A DNA stretch of 64,000 nucleotides, from assembly GCF_001638985.1 (NCBI RefSeq), contig NW_017265159.1:186001-250000 (forward strand), written 5' to 3'. Each line of letters begins with the position of its first letter. Within the stretch, counting starts at the first letter, position 1. A model generated the notes under the pieces. The model was not told the DNA's origin. It saw only the letters and a list, made by a program, of their open reading frames with translations, and searched no databases. The position numbers and the translations under genes were made by a program. The stretch comes from Phycomyces blakesleeanus NRRL 1555(-). Lineage: Eukaryota > Mucoromycota > Mucoromycetes > Mucorales > Phycomycetaceae. Below, piece after piece: positions 38,181-49,775 of the stretch.

Positions 38181-38765
38181 ACAGTGTAACAAAGTACAAA
38201 GTAACAATTCAGGCAGATGATGCTGGCATCTCCATCTTGAAGCAGACTCCCGATATTACCCAAGTACCCACATACAGAAGTTGTCATCATCGGCTCAGAA
38301 GAGATTTACTACCTTTATTATTTCTCACCAAAACACCACGAGCAAAGTCGGGGTCTTTCACACCTTTGGCGACCCTTGAAGAAGGTATATGCTATACTGC
38401 ATTGGAGAGGACTTTACTATGACCAGATCAACATTGTATCAATACCCATCCAGCCAACAAATGTTCTTGTTCTCGAAAAGGTCATTTCACAAATATCAAG
38501 CCGAACCAGTAACTTTGCCGATTTTTTTTTCTTTCACATTTTGGTCAAATCAGTAAGCTCCTCAATTTTCAAATCCTTTATTATTATTATTTTTACACAA
38601 ACACTACAAATCAGACCAGTCAGCAGCCTTTATTCCGCCCGTTTTGTCTATCTTCACATATAAACCAACCCCCAAGCTAATGAACGTTTAGCTAATAATA
38701 TTCGCCTCAACTTTGGCCCAGTTGGTGTTTTGGTAGTGAGAGATTGGTCTGTACCTCACAGCTGA
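38181..38765 (+). pseudogene. Decayed coding relic, family unknown
   Basis: Three plus-strand pieces read as protein in changing frames: about 38181-38250 (VTIQADDAGISILKQ), 38250-38560 (KYPHTEVVIIGSEEIYYLYY, then LKKVYAILHWRGLYYDQ) and 38675-38765 (ANERLANNIRLNFGPVGV, then VVRDWSVPHS and TGA). Frame changes and a T-rich break between the last two pieces suggest a dead gene; the last break could also be an intron. The family is unknown, and a transposon origin is possible. Confidence 0.35.
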
Positions 38766-39717
38766 TATTATCAGCCAATAAATAAAGGGTGTATGAATTA
38801 GAAGGCTACTTCGCAAACATTAAATTCATGTTTTCCTGATCGATGAATTTGGTACATTCGAATACTGTTTATGTTCCCAACCGTATTTTCAAAAACTTAA
38901 GCAAGAATCTAACTTTTACTCATAATATTGCTCTCCAAAACTAAATGTAACCTTTCACGGTCTTCTAAAAGAACATTATAAAAAGCCTTATTTTTGTTTT
39001 TAAAACAAACCCCGTTGTTTACAAACTATTACTATTATTGTTACTTTGCTATAGTGAGAGTCGCTCGATCAAGGTTCTACTTAGAATGTTTAAATTATAA
39101 AAAAAAAACAATTTTGTTAGACAGAAAACCTTTTAACGACATGAAAAAAAAATTCTAAAGAAGATGTAGAAAAAATCAAATATAGAAACGTACATCGCTT
39201 TGGTTGATCTAGTTTCTATTATGTTGTTGTATAGGTATACGACTTGAAAATCTTCGCATTAATGATATAAGAATCTTACTATGAAATTTATACTTTTGCA
39301 TTGTTTTTTTTTGTGTGTGTCTTTAGCCATAAAACAATATATGCTTGGCCAATAAACAAAATGTTGCATTTTTTCTATGTAGAATTCGATTGAATACCCT
39401 TTATGATTGAGTATATTCATCTAGTAATAAATCCTAGTAAAATTGTTCTTTTTTTTTGGAATTTTTGTGCATACCAAACTACTTTTGTTCAAAGAAGAAA
39501 TCCGATCCGGACAAAAAGCTTTTCTTGAACTTACCGGACTGGTCCGACAGTTTTCTTTTCCCAAATGCTCCGTATAATAGCAATAACAATAATATAAAAA
39601 AATTAATATAAGTTATCTTGTCTTGTCATAAATAATAAAATTCTTAGTGTAAATTGTTGTTGTTATTAATTTAACGTAAACAACTCATTTGACCAAATCA
39701 CAAACGATAGCATTGCA
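38766..39717. other. Spacer upstream of the G-patch gene
   Basis: AT-rich. A patch at about 39500-39553 has CCGATCCGGACAAAAAGC and ACCGGACTGGTCCGACAG, similar in motif to the patch at 36.76-36.83 kb and possibly the other edge of a decayed element around the 38.2 kb relic. No gene is seen. Confidence 0.4.
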
Positions 39718-41180
39718 ATGAGCTCATCATTAGAAGAGACCAAGGCGATGATTCAGCAAGTCGAGGAGCTGATTGCCCTTGCGCCAACTGATGACAGTCT
39801 ATTGACAATGTTAGCAGACCTGTATGACGTACTGGAAAAAGCGATGGCAGAACAACTACCAGAAGAAAAAGAAGAAGAAGAAGAAGAAGAGAAAGAAAAA
39901 GATGCTTTTCCGTGTGGTACCCAGTGTGTGATTTCATTTACCCTGGATGATCGCCAATATCTACTACCTGCACTTGTTCTTGAACGTCTTGCTTTATCAA
40001 ACGAAGCAAAGGTTTTGATTCTCACACCAATCACCGCAGACACCGTAGCCTGCACTAACCATATTGTCAAGCACGCCTGTAAGACACCCTGCCCTGACCA
40101 GCGCTCTCACGGTTATTTGGTCCCAGCCGAAAATCTCTTGCCATATGACATCTTGGGTATTTCAGACATCGAGAACTACAGGCCATCAAAGCGTGTGTGG
40201 TGTAAAGTAGACAAAACAACTACAGTGTGGCAAGTAGGACGTATTGTAGGGCAAGATGGCTCTACAGACAATCAATGGCGTGTACAATGCGCGTCTGATA
40301 TGTCGACGCTCCACACCCTTGGGATTGAGTCCATTATGCCTTACAAAATTCATGACACAAAAAATGACACAACCGACAATGATACTACTACTAGTGACAA
40401 TGATGACAATGAACATTATGTAGATGGTCAGAACGACCCTGAACACGAGTCGGAGCACGAGAGTGACCACGAGCTTGAGCGTGTAGACCTGGAGGAATTT
40501 GGTGGTTGGCAAGCGCACACGAATGGATTTGCTTCCAAGATGATGAAGAAGATGGGATATGTTTCTGTAAGTGTGGAAAGGAGTGCTTTTACTGGCCTGC
40601 CTATCGATTCAACCATCAGGGAAAAGGTCTGGGACTCCATGGCCAGGGCCGTATTGATCCCGTAGAGGCATTTATGCCCAACGTCAAGAAAAGATCTATC
40701 CCGGGTCAAGACAGACCTGGTCTAGGCAGTAATTCAGAGCCGCCCAAGAAGCCAAAGAGACCTCAGTCACGTCTGGTGGATACCTCTGTGTTTGCGTTTA
40801 TGAACAAAACACTTTCTAAACCCAAGGAGGAGGAAGAAGAGGAAGAAGAGGCCAATTCCAATGACAAGAACAAGGACAAGAAACAAGACAGAGAAGGGGC
40901 AAACAAGGGCTCAAGAAAGCCGGTTGCAGCCATCACGCTGAATCCCAAGGAAACCCAGCGGCAGCTGCATGCATTACAAACGGAGATTGCACAAACTTCA
41001 GAGACCCTTGCCAGGGCCCATGAGTCCGTTCGACGTAACAAAGGAACGCCCATGGAATCACAATTTGTTGCCAAGGTTGACCGAGTAGCCAAAGCCTTGG
41101 CTGGTCTTCAAAAACAAGCGGACAGACTCCAGGGTACATTGAAACGTACCAAGGAACGTGAAAAGATGGTCTCATTTTAA
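39718..41180 (+). CDS. ZGPAT-like G-patch protein with Tudor-like domain
   Basis: Two exons, 39718-40566 and 40620-41180, joined by a 53-nt intron that cuts the G-patch between MMKKMGYVS and GKGLGLHGQGRID. An N-terminal helical stretch (residues 1-45) resembles the start of ZGPAT/SMN-type proteins. An acidic linker follows, then a Tudor-like segment near residues 155-200 (RVWCKVDKTTTVWQVGRIVG). An acidic His/Asp/Glu-rich stretch lies before the G-patch. After the G-patch come ARPP-type basic sequence (PPKKPKRPQSR), another acidic run, and a C-terminal coiled coil (about the last 75 residues) rich in Leu/Gln/Arg. ZGPAT also has a CCCH zinc finger; I see Cys/His residues near 90-125 but not a clean CCCH. 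G-patches usually activate DEAH helicases in splicing or ribosome assembly; the partner here is unknown. Confidence 0.82.
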
Positions 41181-41485
41181 TACAATAAACTTTATGGAAT
41201 CTCCTTATGATTACAATTAACGCGATAATTTTTTATCCTTTAAAAAAAACGACAAATTAAATTTATGTTTATATTTATATTGGTGTATGGTTGGGAAGGG
41301 GGGTTTTTTTGCTTTATTTTTATATACAATTAAAAGCGGTTGTTGTTGTTATTGTTGTAGGGTTAAAGAAGAAGTAGTAGTAGTAATAGTAGTAGTAGAT
41401 AAACATAAGAAGAAGAAAAAGTTATTGCCTTGAGTTTGTATAGGACAAAAGGTATCAAATAATAGAAAGTATACAAATATAATAT
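41181..41485. other. Convergent 3' spacer
   Basis: About 300 bp between the G-patch and NagA-like stops, with GTTGTT and GTAGTA repeats at about 41339-41398. No gene. Confidence 0.6.
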
Positions 41486-43132
41486 TTAAAAGGAAACCTC
41501 ATCGCCAGCAACAAATACTTTCTCAACACGCAACTCTCCAGTAGAATCATCCAAAAACACAAAATCTGCATCACCGCCCACGTTGAGGGTACCCTTTTGA
41601 TGCTCGATACCAAGCAACTGGGCAGGATGAAGTGTGGCTGCTTCAATTGCTTCTACCGCAGTACAGTTGGTGAACTTTTGGAAGTTACGAACACATTCAT
41701 CGATTGTGACAGTGCTGCCGGCAAGAGTGGAGGTTCCCTTGATGTAAGCAGCGCCATTTTTATCCACCTGAAGTTCACTTCCACCAAGCGTGTATTCTCC
41801 CTCTGGTAATCCCATGGCTGAGAGTGCGTCCTATTAAAATAAACATGTGAGAATGACGTTTAGTAATATGTATATATATATATAAATGAAAATGGTCCGA
41901 CAAAGAACGTCGGTGTAATTGCTGAGAATCATATCATTCCTTTGTTTAATATTAAGAAAAAGAAAAAGAACAAAAAAAAAAATAGTATCGTGACTTACTG
42001 TGACAAGAACAGCACCACTAGGATGAGAGTAGTAAGCAATTCGAATAGAGTTTGGGTGAACGTGTACACCATCACAAATCAAACCAAAAAAGGGACGAGG
42101 ATCGGGACTGTGACGGCAGGGAGAAGTCAATGATGGTTTTGGGTGTCCTTTACTGGTGGTTGGTAAAGGAAGGTCGGCTGCACCTAATACACCAATCAGT
42201 CCGGGATCACGATGGTGGAAGGCTTGCATGGCATTGAAGAGATGGGTGATGCTTGTTGCGCCATTAGTCACGGCCTGTTCAGCTTCAGCGATTCGACATG
42301 CCGAGTGACCGATTGCAACTGTGATTCCTCTTTGGACAAGGTCAGGGATTGCATCACTCACACCTTCGATTTCTGGGGCAACGGTCATTATTGCGACGGC
42401 TTTGCTTCCCTTGAGTAGTTCGGAACCATAAGCACTATCAAACGCCGCAATGCCTTCTTTAGCGTCTCTGAATACTGATTGCTTATGGGCACCCTTTTTC
42501 TCGACCGAGATAAATGGACCTTCGACATGTGCACCTAAAATCTCTGCACCTCCAGTAGCAGATCCCTTGCGATGGTTTAAGAGAGGAAGAACCTAAATGC
42601 ACGATAATAATGATAATGATAATGATAATAAATATAATATTTTTAATTTATTTTATTTTATTTTTTTTTTAAAAAAAAAAAGAGGGCGTGTGTACATAAG
42701 ATAGTTAGTTTAAAAGTTGGCATAGAAACAAAAATGAGTGGTTGTTGGATTGACGTCATTTCTTACCTTTTCATAGACCTCTGGGGATGAGCTTACAACA
42801 GTTGGGCAAAAGGCAGTACAGCCATAACGTAAGAGACCTTTGGCTACAATATCAATGTTCTCCTGAATGGTTTCCACAGAGTGCTCATAGTCGGCAAAGT
42901 CGATGCCATATGCACCATTGATTTGAGTATCGATGAAACCAGGCACAACCAAAAGACCCTTTGCGTCGATGATTTCGTCTGCATCCCGATGATGGTCAAA
43001 GAAGAGACTTTGGGGATGAATGATTTTTCCGTCTTGGTACCAGAGATATGAGTTTTCAACGATTTCATGATTTATCAAAAGACGGCCGTTGATGATCTTG
43101 TAGATTTTGCTGGTTGAGTAAGCGATGGACAT
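41486..43132 (-). CDS. N-acetylglucosamine-6-phosphate deacetylase
   Basis: Exons 42767-43132, 41999-42592 and 41486-41830 sum to 434 residues. It is an amidohydrolase fold with an N-terminal beta segment ([10 protein letters not shown]), [18 protein letters not shown] as the entry to the barrel, HVEGPFIS with the metal-binding Glu region, AIGHSACR and THLFNAM with metal-ligand histidines, [10 protein letters not shown] and [12 protein letters not shown] with the catalytic Asp. These are the signatures of NagA/AMDHD2. It removes acetate from GlcNAc-6-phosphate, giving glucosamine-6-phosphate, and so feeds chitin-derived amino sugar into glycolysis or back into UDP-GlcNAc. No other GlcNAc-catabolism gene (kinase, deaminase, permease) lies nearby, so the cluster seen in some fungi is not present here. 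The start was chosen at the first ATG of the conserved N-terminus. Confidence 0.95.
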
Positions 43133-43772
43133 ATTAAGTAAGATTTTGCACGTATTTGAAGAAGAAAGAAAGAAAGAAAGAAAGAAGATGATGATGAAAT
43201 TTTACTGCTTTATCTTAAAATTAATTCCCAAAAAAAAAGAAAGAAAAATGTATGAACTCGAATGACGAGTGCGGTGATTGAATGAACAAAAAATTATCTG
43301 CTTACTTAATGCCAGGGTCCAACTGATACTAATTAAAGTGATTCTATTGGCTAATTCACTTAGCTAAGCAATGTGTTCAAGAGCTCCGGTTGGACGCCCG
43401 GGAGCTGAAATAATAAAAAGGAAATTTAATGAATAAGCCAAACAAAAAAAACCCCCTTTTATTATATATATTTTACCCTTTGAACCCGCCTGTATCCCCT
43501 ATATTTTTATTGGATTTTTTTTGGGACACACAGTAAAAATCTACAGGGTCACTCCACCCCCTTCCCTTATCCAACCCCTACCCTTTTTTTCATTTTTTTT
43601 TCATTCCCATCTTCTTTTATATTCTATATTTATAATATATACATAAATTACAATATATATATATATTTCTTTAAAAGTAAAGGGTATTTTTTTGTATCTG
43701 TATTTTAATCAATATAATATTGAAACATCTTTATATATATATTATATTATATTACTATCATTAGTATCGATT
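43133..43772. other. Spacer between the NagA-like gene and the GPCR 3' end
   Basis: Upstream region of the deacetylase, with a GAAA repeat at about 43163-43186 and many T-rich and (TA)n runs. It contains the probable 3' untranslated region of the GPCR. No gene is seen. Confidence 0.6.
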
Positions 43773-46700
43773 TTATAAAGGAGGTTCTTGTTTGAACGAA
43801 AACAGACTATCGTGTGATAATCGTTCATCTGTATGTTCTTTGAGTATTGGCAAGCCTGAGAATAGATTGTTTGAATCGTGCGGATGCTGGTGGTTCTGGT
43901 GGTTCTGGTGGTTCTGGTGAGGTATGGGTGGTAGTTCCATGCTCGCCTCGCTCTCTCGTCTACCATCTCCTAAGAAGTTACGCCCAACACTACTATCTGT
44001 CGCAGTCAGTGTTAACTGTGCCTGGGATGTAAAATAGGTCCGACTGGTGATAAACGAGCAGCGTCTGGATCTCGGCTTCTGAACATTCTTTTGGTTAAAC
44101 CAATCGCACCATTGTTCAAGTGTTTGTTTGTCAGATACTTGGATCAATACGTCCCACAAGCCTAGTCCATGCACCTTGAGTATAAAAGCCTCTGGAGACA
44201 GTGAGTTTGGTGAAGCATGAGAGTAACCGAAAACCCTCCCCTTGTTAGATCTCTCCTACAGATACAAATACAGATACAAATAAATTGGTTAATTAAAAGA
44301 TAATCATAAACTAAATGATACTTATATAAAAACTTACTGAAATCCATGAAAAATACCCATGACTGGGAAATAAAATGATGTTTTTCATATCCCATGCCGC
44401 CAAGAATGGAAGATATCGAAAGACATGTTGGATTGGCATACGGGCCTTTTTTTTTTAAAAAAAAAAATAGGGATCAAACACTTGGTCATGCACAAAAAAT
44501 AAAATAAAAACAAGATGATTATATAATTATAATTTATTTATTTTTTACCTCGTGGGCATCAAGTTGGATTCCCTTTGACCCCAAAAGTGCGTCAATAGGT
44601 CCGTGTTGACGGTGCAAGACAGGTCGCTGTTTCCGACCTTGAGATCGCGACAGATCTCCATCGATTGGTGTATCGCCATTAGCAGCCTGATCAAGGGTAA
44701 GCAGATCTCCATTGTAATGCTCCATTTGGCCTTCACCGTCGATCTTATCGGTAAAATCCGTACAGTCCTGGGACGGTGGCGGTCTCTGGCGTCCTGTCAA
44801 GTCTGATGCCTTTCCATTGGCCTGAGTGTTTACGCTAGCCCGCGAAAAGAATTTGAGAAGTTTGGGAATAAAGAGAGCAAAGAGTGAAAAGGTGCTGGCC
44901 CAGACAATCATTGTTGCTGTCAAGTAGTGTCGAGTGAAATAATCCGTAGCTGGCATGTAATAGATAATAAATCCAATCAATGCTGAAAAGAAGATATTGC
45001 TGTACATTGAAAGAAAAGGAATCAAGATTCTTTGTAATAAACGAAGCATAGATTAATGTTAGATGACTTACTATACAGAGATTCCAATTTGTTTGTATTC
45101 ACTATATTTTGAATACTTGCGTCCAACAGATCTTGTCTGGATAGCTAAAAATGTAGCAATTATAAGCTGCCCAGCAGCAAAGGATGTTAAAATCCATACA
45201 AAGGTAGGGTGAGTCTTTCCATGATAAGAACATCCAACAAAATAGGAGTTATTAGACACAGGAATCTTGACAGCCTGGATATCTGAAAAGCATAACCAGC
45301 TAACCAACAAAACCTAGAAAGAAAGAAAAGGTTAAAAAGACCAAATATAAAGATATTTCCACAGACTTTATGTTCATGTTCATGTTCATGTGTATTATCA
45401 TTCTTTATTTTACTCACAGCGTCTACTAGTAGAATTCCACCCGAGACTTTGAGTAGCTGTAGATCTGTTACGACTGTCCGGGTAATGAAGATGTTATTAA
45501 ATATACGGTAAACACGGTAATTTTTAGCAATAAGGTTTCTGTATCATCCAAAATGAAATTCGTCAAGAGGATATATATATATATATATATATAATATTAT
45601 ATATTTATAAAGATAGATAGTTAAACTTGTGCTCCTCTTACCCTAAAACAAGAGAGTAACCCAAATGAAATGTAACTGGGATCACTATACAGTCTACTCG
45701 TGTACGATATCCCAAAAAGAAGTATACAGATATATATGCAAGAATGAAGCCAACTAATTCCAAAACACAAAACAGAGGACTAGAAAAGAAAAAAATAAAA
45801 TAAAAATAACATATTGAATTCATATCTTGTACAAGATTCTAATACTCATTTATCATTTGTCATTTTACCTTGATGCCTTGAATACTTCTCGCTTACGAAA
45901 AAGAAGAACCAGCAAAATCGTACACACTGCAAAGAGTGTGCCAAAGGATGATATCACAAGGAGGATTATAGACGTTGGGGAGGAATAGCCGGGATTAATA
46001 TAAGTACGTGGAGGTACACCCGTGGGTACCTACTAAGAGTGGGTTAAGAGGTATATACATATATACATATATAAATATATACATATATATATGTGTGTGT
46101 GTGTGTATGAGTGCATATTAGCATAATATAAAGAAATAAAGAGAGTAAAAAAAACAAAACAAGGAGAGTGAGGACGGTGAGTATCTGTTACAGGCTTGAA
46201 TGATTATTTCTATTTTAAAAAAGAAAACCATTACCTTTGTAGTTCCATCATGGTAGATAGGAGCCAATGTCAGGTTAAGCTTGCCTGCCAATATATTTCC
46301 AATCTCGACTTTTGATCCGTTTTGAAGATTATATATACGAAAATTTCTGCAATCATTTTTTTTTGGGATTTTGATTTTGATTTATTTATTTATTATATTT
46401 TTATATAACACGAGCCAAAAATCAAAAATTAAAGACTAATAATCAAATCAAAGGCACCTACCCAACAGACATATCTCCATTCTGGTCTAGTAGTACAGGA
46501 CCTTGGGGACCCAGAAAACTAACATTAAATGCAGAGGGGGTCAAGTACTGGCCCAGTTGTCCTAGTGCTAGTTGTGTAAGGGCTGATGTAGAGTTGGTGG
46601 AGTTGTGAATGGCATGGTTGAACCCCTGTGCCATTGTCATCATACAAGAATAGGCTAGTCTAAAGAGAGAGAGAAAGAGAATAATATAATTTAGATAGAT

Positions 46701-48381
46701 GAGTCTGTGTTTCCTAATATTCACATTTTGCACATTTTTTTCTTTACCCTTCATTACTGATAATATCTGTTTGACCACCAAACGGATAACTATTCAACAA
46801 GGAAGAAATTAAGAGTTAAGCAGCAGCATATAATTATATACTTCGTTATAGCTTTGAATTTGATCCAGAAAATTTGATCACCATCATTAGTATTACTATT
46901 TTGACTCTCTTTCTCACATTTTTGGATCTAGCCTTGACCATTTTTCCATAAATTCATCAAAGGGAGAATAGCCTGTAAGATCCATACGAGACCTGAACAT
47001 AAAGACTCCCCCTGAGAACGTTGTATTGAAATCGATAGGCCTTATATATGTCGTGACACGTGCGGCATACTCTGCTGGATCTACTGCTTGACTCGTTTTC
47101 TGGTTAAGACCTGTCAGACCTGCATACCGCACCACTGTTTGGATACTATCAGGGGCACGAATACGCTGGGCAATCACTCGGTTGAATCGGTCGATTGAAT
47201 CTATCAGAGGAACAGTCGCCTCTCCAAACATCAACCAGACACTAGAATCGCTAATGTATCCTGAATTTGCGGCGACGGTCAAGGCAGCTGTGAGGGCTTT
47301 TCCCTCGGCTGCGACAAGGATTACCCGAGCATCTGATCGCATAAGAGCATTGATTGATTGTTGTATATTACTGGTTGGCCCATCTTCGTAAAATGACTGG
47401 TATGTTTTCACAATAATACCACGCATCCGAGCCTTCATAATGATGTTTTCGGATACTAAGAAGAGAAAGATAAAGAGATTCAATAGGTTTAAGATGTTAT
47501 AATCCACTTTGATCTTACATTGTTGACCAAAATCATCGCCTGAATAGAGTATACCAATCATTGGCCATCCTTGGCTAGTGATAAATGATAAGGCAGCGTC
47601 TACATATAGTAAATCGGTTGGAATAGTTCGGAAAAAATAGCCGTATTGTGTTTTATCAGACAAGGACGCTTTTGTTGTAAATGTGTACATAGTAAGAGGA
47701 ATAGAGACATGAACATCAGGTTAATAACTATAAATATTTTCTGTTATATATATATATATAAAAAAGGAAGATATTGCATATACGTACTGGCGACAGCTGA
47801 GAATGAGCATTGTGGTATCTGGAGCGTGCTTGTCATAAGAGCTGAGAGAGATGTCCAGGATGATGAGATATCACCGATTAAGCCAATGACACCTTCTTGG
47901 ATAAGAGACACGGCTGAAAAGACGGCTTGGGTTATGGCCGCCTGGCCTTCGACTTCTTTGGGGTATGAATCCTTTTCGACTAGGGTGATGTATGCACCCG
48001 GGATGAGCTGCCGTACATTGATTTCAGTGGCGGCCATTCGAATAGCAGATGCACCACTTTATTGTTTTTTTGTTTTTGTTTTTTTTTTAAAGAAGAAAGA
48101 AAGAAAGGATAAGCAGAGGTTATGGAAACAAGTGTATTGTATTACCTTAGAGTAATTTGCATAGTAGAATTATTATCTGTTTGATGAAATGGCAAGAGAA
48201 CACCCACTTTGAGTTCTGTTAGATTGCCTGTTACAAAAGGTGATACAAATGTCGATCCATTGCGATGGGTGACAACAAAGGTGAAGTTGTTTGATGCGTC
48301 GTATTGAAGGTAGCTAGAGTGTGTTTTTCCATTGGGTTTTTGGGTTGTATGGCTGTGGCCAAATGCAGGACTAATAAGCAT
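43773..48381 (-). CDS. Class C (GABA-B-like) GPCR with a PH-like cytosolic tail
   Basis: A many-exon gene; the N-terminus is unsure. Exons at about 48142-48381, 47800-48050, 47520-47690, 46914-47460 and 46460-46780 build a periplasmic-binding-protein-like (Venus flytrap) ectodomain: LKVGVLLPFHQTD, GVIGLIGDISSSWT, GWPMIGILYSGDDFGQQ and ARVILVAAEGKALTAAL. It ends at NFRIYNLQNGSKVEIG. Seven membrane segments follow from about 45990 to 44830 (SIILLVISSFGTLFAVC first, MIVWASTFSLFALFIPKLL last). A Ser/Gln/Asp-rich linker (44550-44820) leads to a region at about 44095-44450 with PH-domain pattern: FRYFPFLAAWDMKNIIFFP, then GLWDVLIQVSDKQTLEQWCD. The tail ends in His/Asn/Gln repeats and LFSFKQEPPL. 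Fungal class C GPCRs are found in early-diverging lineages; the ligand is unknown. No signal peptide was found before 48381, so one or more 5' exons may be missing. Confidence 0.85.
43885..43920. repeat. GGTTCTGGT nonamer repeat in the GPCR tail
   Basis: Three to four 9-bp copies. On the minus strand they encode HQNHQNHQN in the cytosolic tail of the GPCR. Confidence 0.85.
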
Positions 48382-48451
48382 GAATAGAATAAAGAATTAT
48401 ATAAAGAAGGAAGGAAAGGAAAGGAATAAAGGAAGGAAAGGAAATGCAAAG

Positions 48452-48485
<34 letters not shown>

Positions 48486-49385
48486 AAGAGGTCTATGAGA
48501 TTGAATAAATGAATACAATATAAATATATAAAAATTATGGTTATATTTATATTTATGGTTATATTTGTATTTGTATTGGTAAATATTATACAGAGATAAT
48601 ACTAATAATTAGGCTCTGCTAAACACAGGATTTGTAAAGAAAAGGAGAACAAGTGCACTATTGTGTAGGTGTGTATTTGCACCTTTTCTTTTTTTGAATA
48701 GATAGAGAGGGAGGGAGGTTAGAAGAGGAGGGCCATTGAATTCTAGTTGGAAGACCAAGGGACAAAAGGAGGAAATATTAGAGGGGTTTATATAGAAGGA
48801 AGATCCATATTGTAACCCAAAATTCAATACAAAAGAAGGGGACCATTATAATTATTAGCATTGCACACACGCATATTTTATACTTATATAATGCACCTAT
48901 AGTTAAACAAACACACGCACGCACGTACGCACGCACGCACGCACGCACGAATGAATGAATGAATGAACTCACACAAATAAAGAAAAACTAACGTTTAAAT
49001 AGACACTTGATTTTTTTATTATTATTATTTTTACAGGAAGGTAGATGAAGATAATTGACATGGTATTTTTTTTATATAAGAAAGAATGGGGGTGTTGTGT
49101 ATGTAAAAAATATTTAAATATTTAAAGGAATAGTATTGGCAGTGAAAATGTAACAAAGAACATAAGCTATATGTGTAAAGAAAGATAAAGAAGATATATA
49201 AAGTACTACTCACAGGCTATTTGGTAATATTGCATAGGTATTATGTATGTAAGTAAAAAAATAAAAAAAGGTTAAAGAAGTGTGATATTGCTGTATTTGA
49301 GACAAATACAAATACAAATACAAACACACATTAATATATATATGTATATATTTTACCCCGCATTTTGTTGGTGTAGCCAAAAGGA
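48382..49385. other. GPCR 5' region and simple repeats
   Basis: Probably holds the GPCR promoter and perhaps a first exon carrying a signal peptide; a hydrophobic run (HNSALVLLFFTNPVF, minus, about 48615-48660) is a candidate but no clean junction was found. Simple repeats: GAAA/GGAAA at 48405-48490, a CGCA tetranucleotide tract at about 48910-48948 followed at once by an ATGA tract at 48949-48965. Confidence 0.45.
48910..48965. repeat. Adjacent (CGCA)n and (ATGA)n microsatellites
   Basis: Two tetranucleotide arrays abut in the GPCR upstream region. The first is unusually GC-rich for this genome. Confidence 0.85.
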
Positions 49386-49775
49386 TTATTGGGTTTGCTG
49401 GAGAAAGTGAAGGGTAGATTTGTTGTAAAGATAAGGAGATGGGATGGTGACCGAGTGTGCAGGAGATGTTCGGGACGAAGAGTGTGGTGAATTGAAGGAC
49501 AAGGAAAGGGATGGTGCATCTGTAGAACTCAAGGACGCCAAAGGAGTATTTTGACAGGAACCATGTGGGCGTGGAAAGTGAGTGAATTCTGGATAAGTGT
49601 ATCCTAGTAAAGGGTGATTGCGAAGTGCATCTTTTCGTAGGCAATTCTCTCCACAATATAAAGAGTCCTGTTAAAAGCATTAAAAATTAGATGAGCATTT
49701 TGTCTCGCTTCGATGACTTACAGAGAACGGACTGATGGCATTATCACAGTAGGTACACCAATTGAGGTCGCTCAT
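49386..49775 (-). CDS. ECL1-type small zinc protein, copy A
   Basis: Two exons, 49722-49775 and 49386-49667, give 111 residues. The N-terminus MSDLNWCTYCDNAISPFS continues with DSLYCGENCLRKDAL, forming a C-x2-C ... C-x3-C zinc-binding pattern at the very start. This is the hallmark of fungal Ecl1/life-span regulatory factors. HPLLGYTYPEF follows, then a Ser/Pro/Thr-rich tail. In fission yeast, Ecl family proteins extend chronological life span and respond to nutrient limitation, probably through zinc binding. The intron falls right after the first zinc knuckle, exactly as in copy B at 56.0 kb. The ORF around it reads on into low-complexity sequence and hides the true ATG at 49775. Confidence 0.75.

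Noticed and set aside
48231..48518. 95-codon minus-strand ORF with hydrophobic N-terminus, considered as the GPCR signal peptide
   Set aside because: It is in a different frame from the ectodomain exon and is mostly a GAAA-repeat translation.
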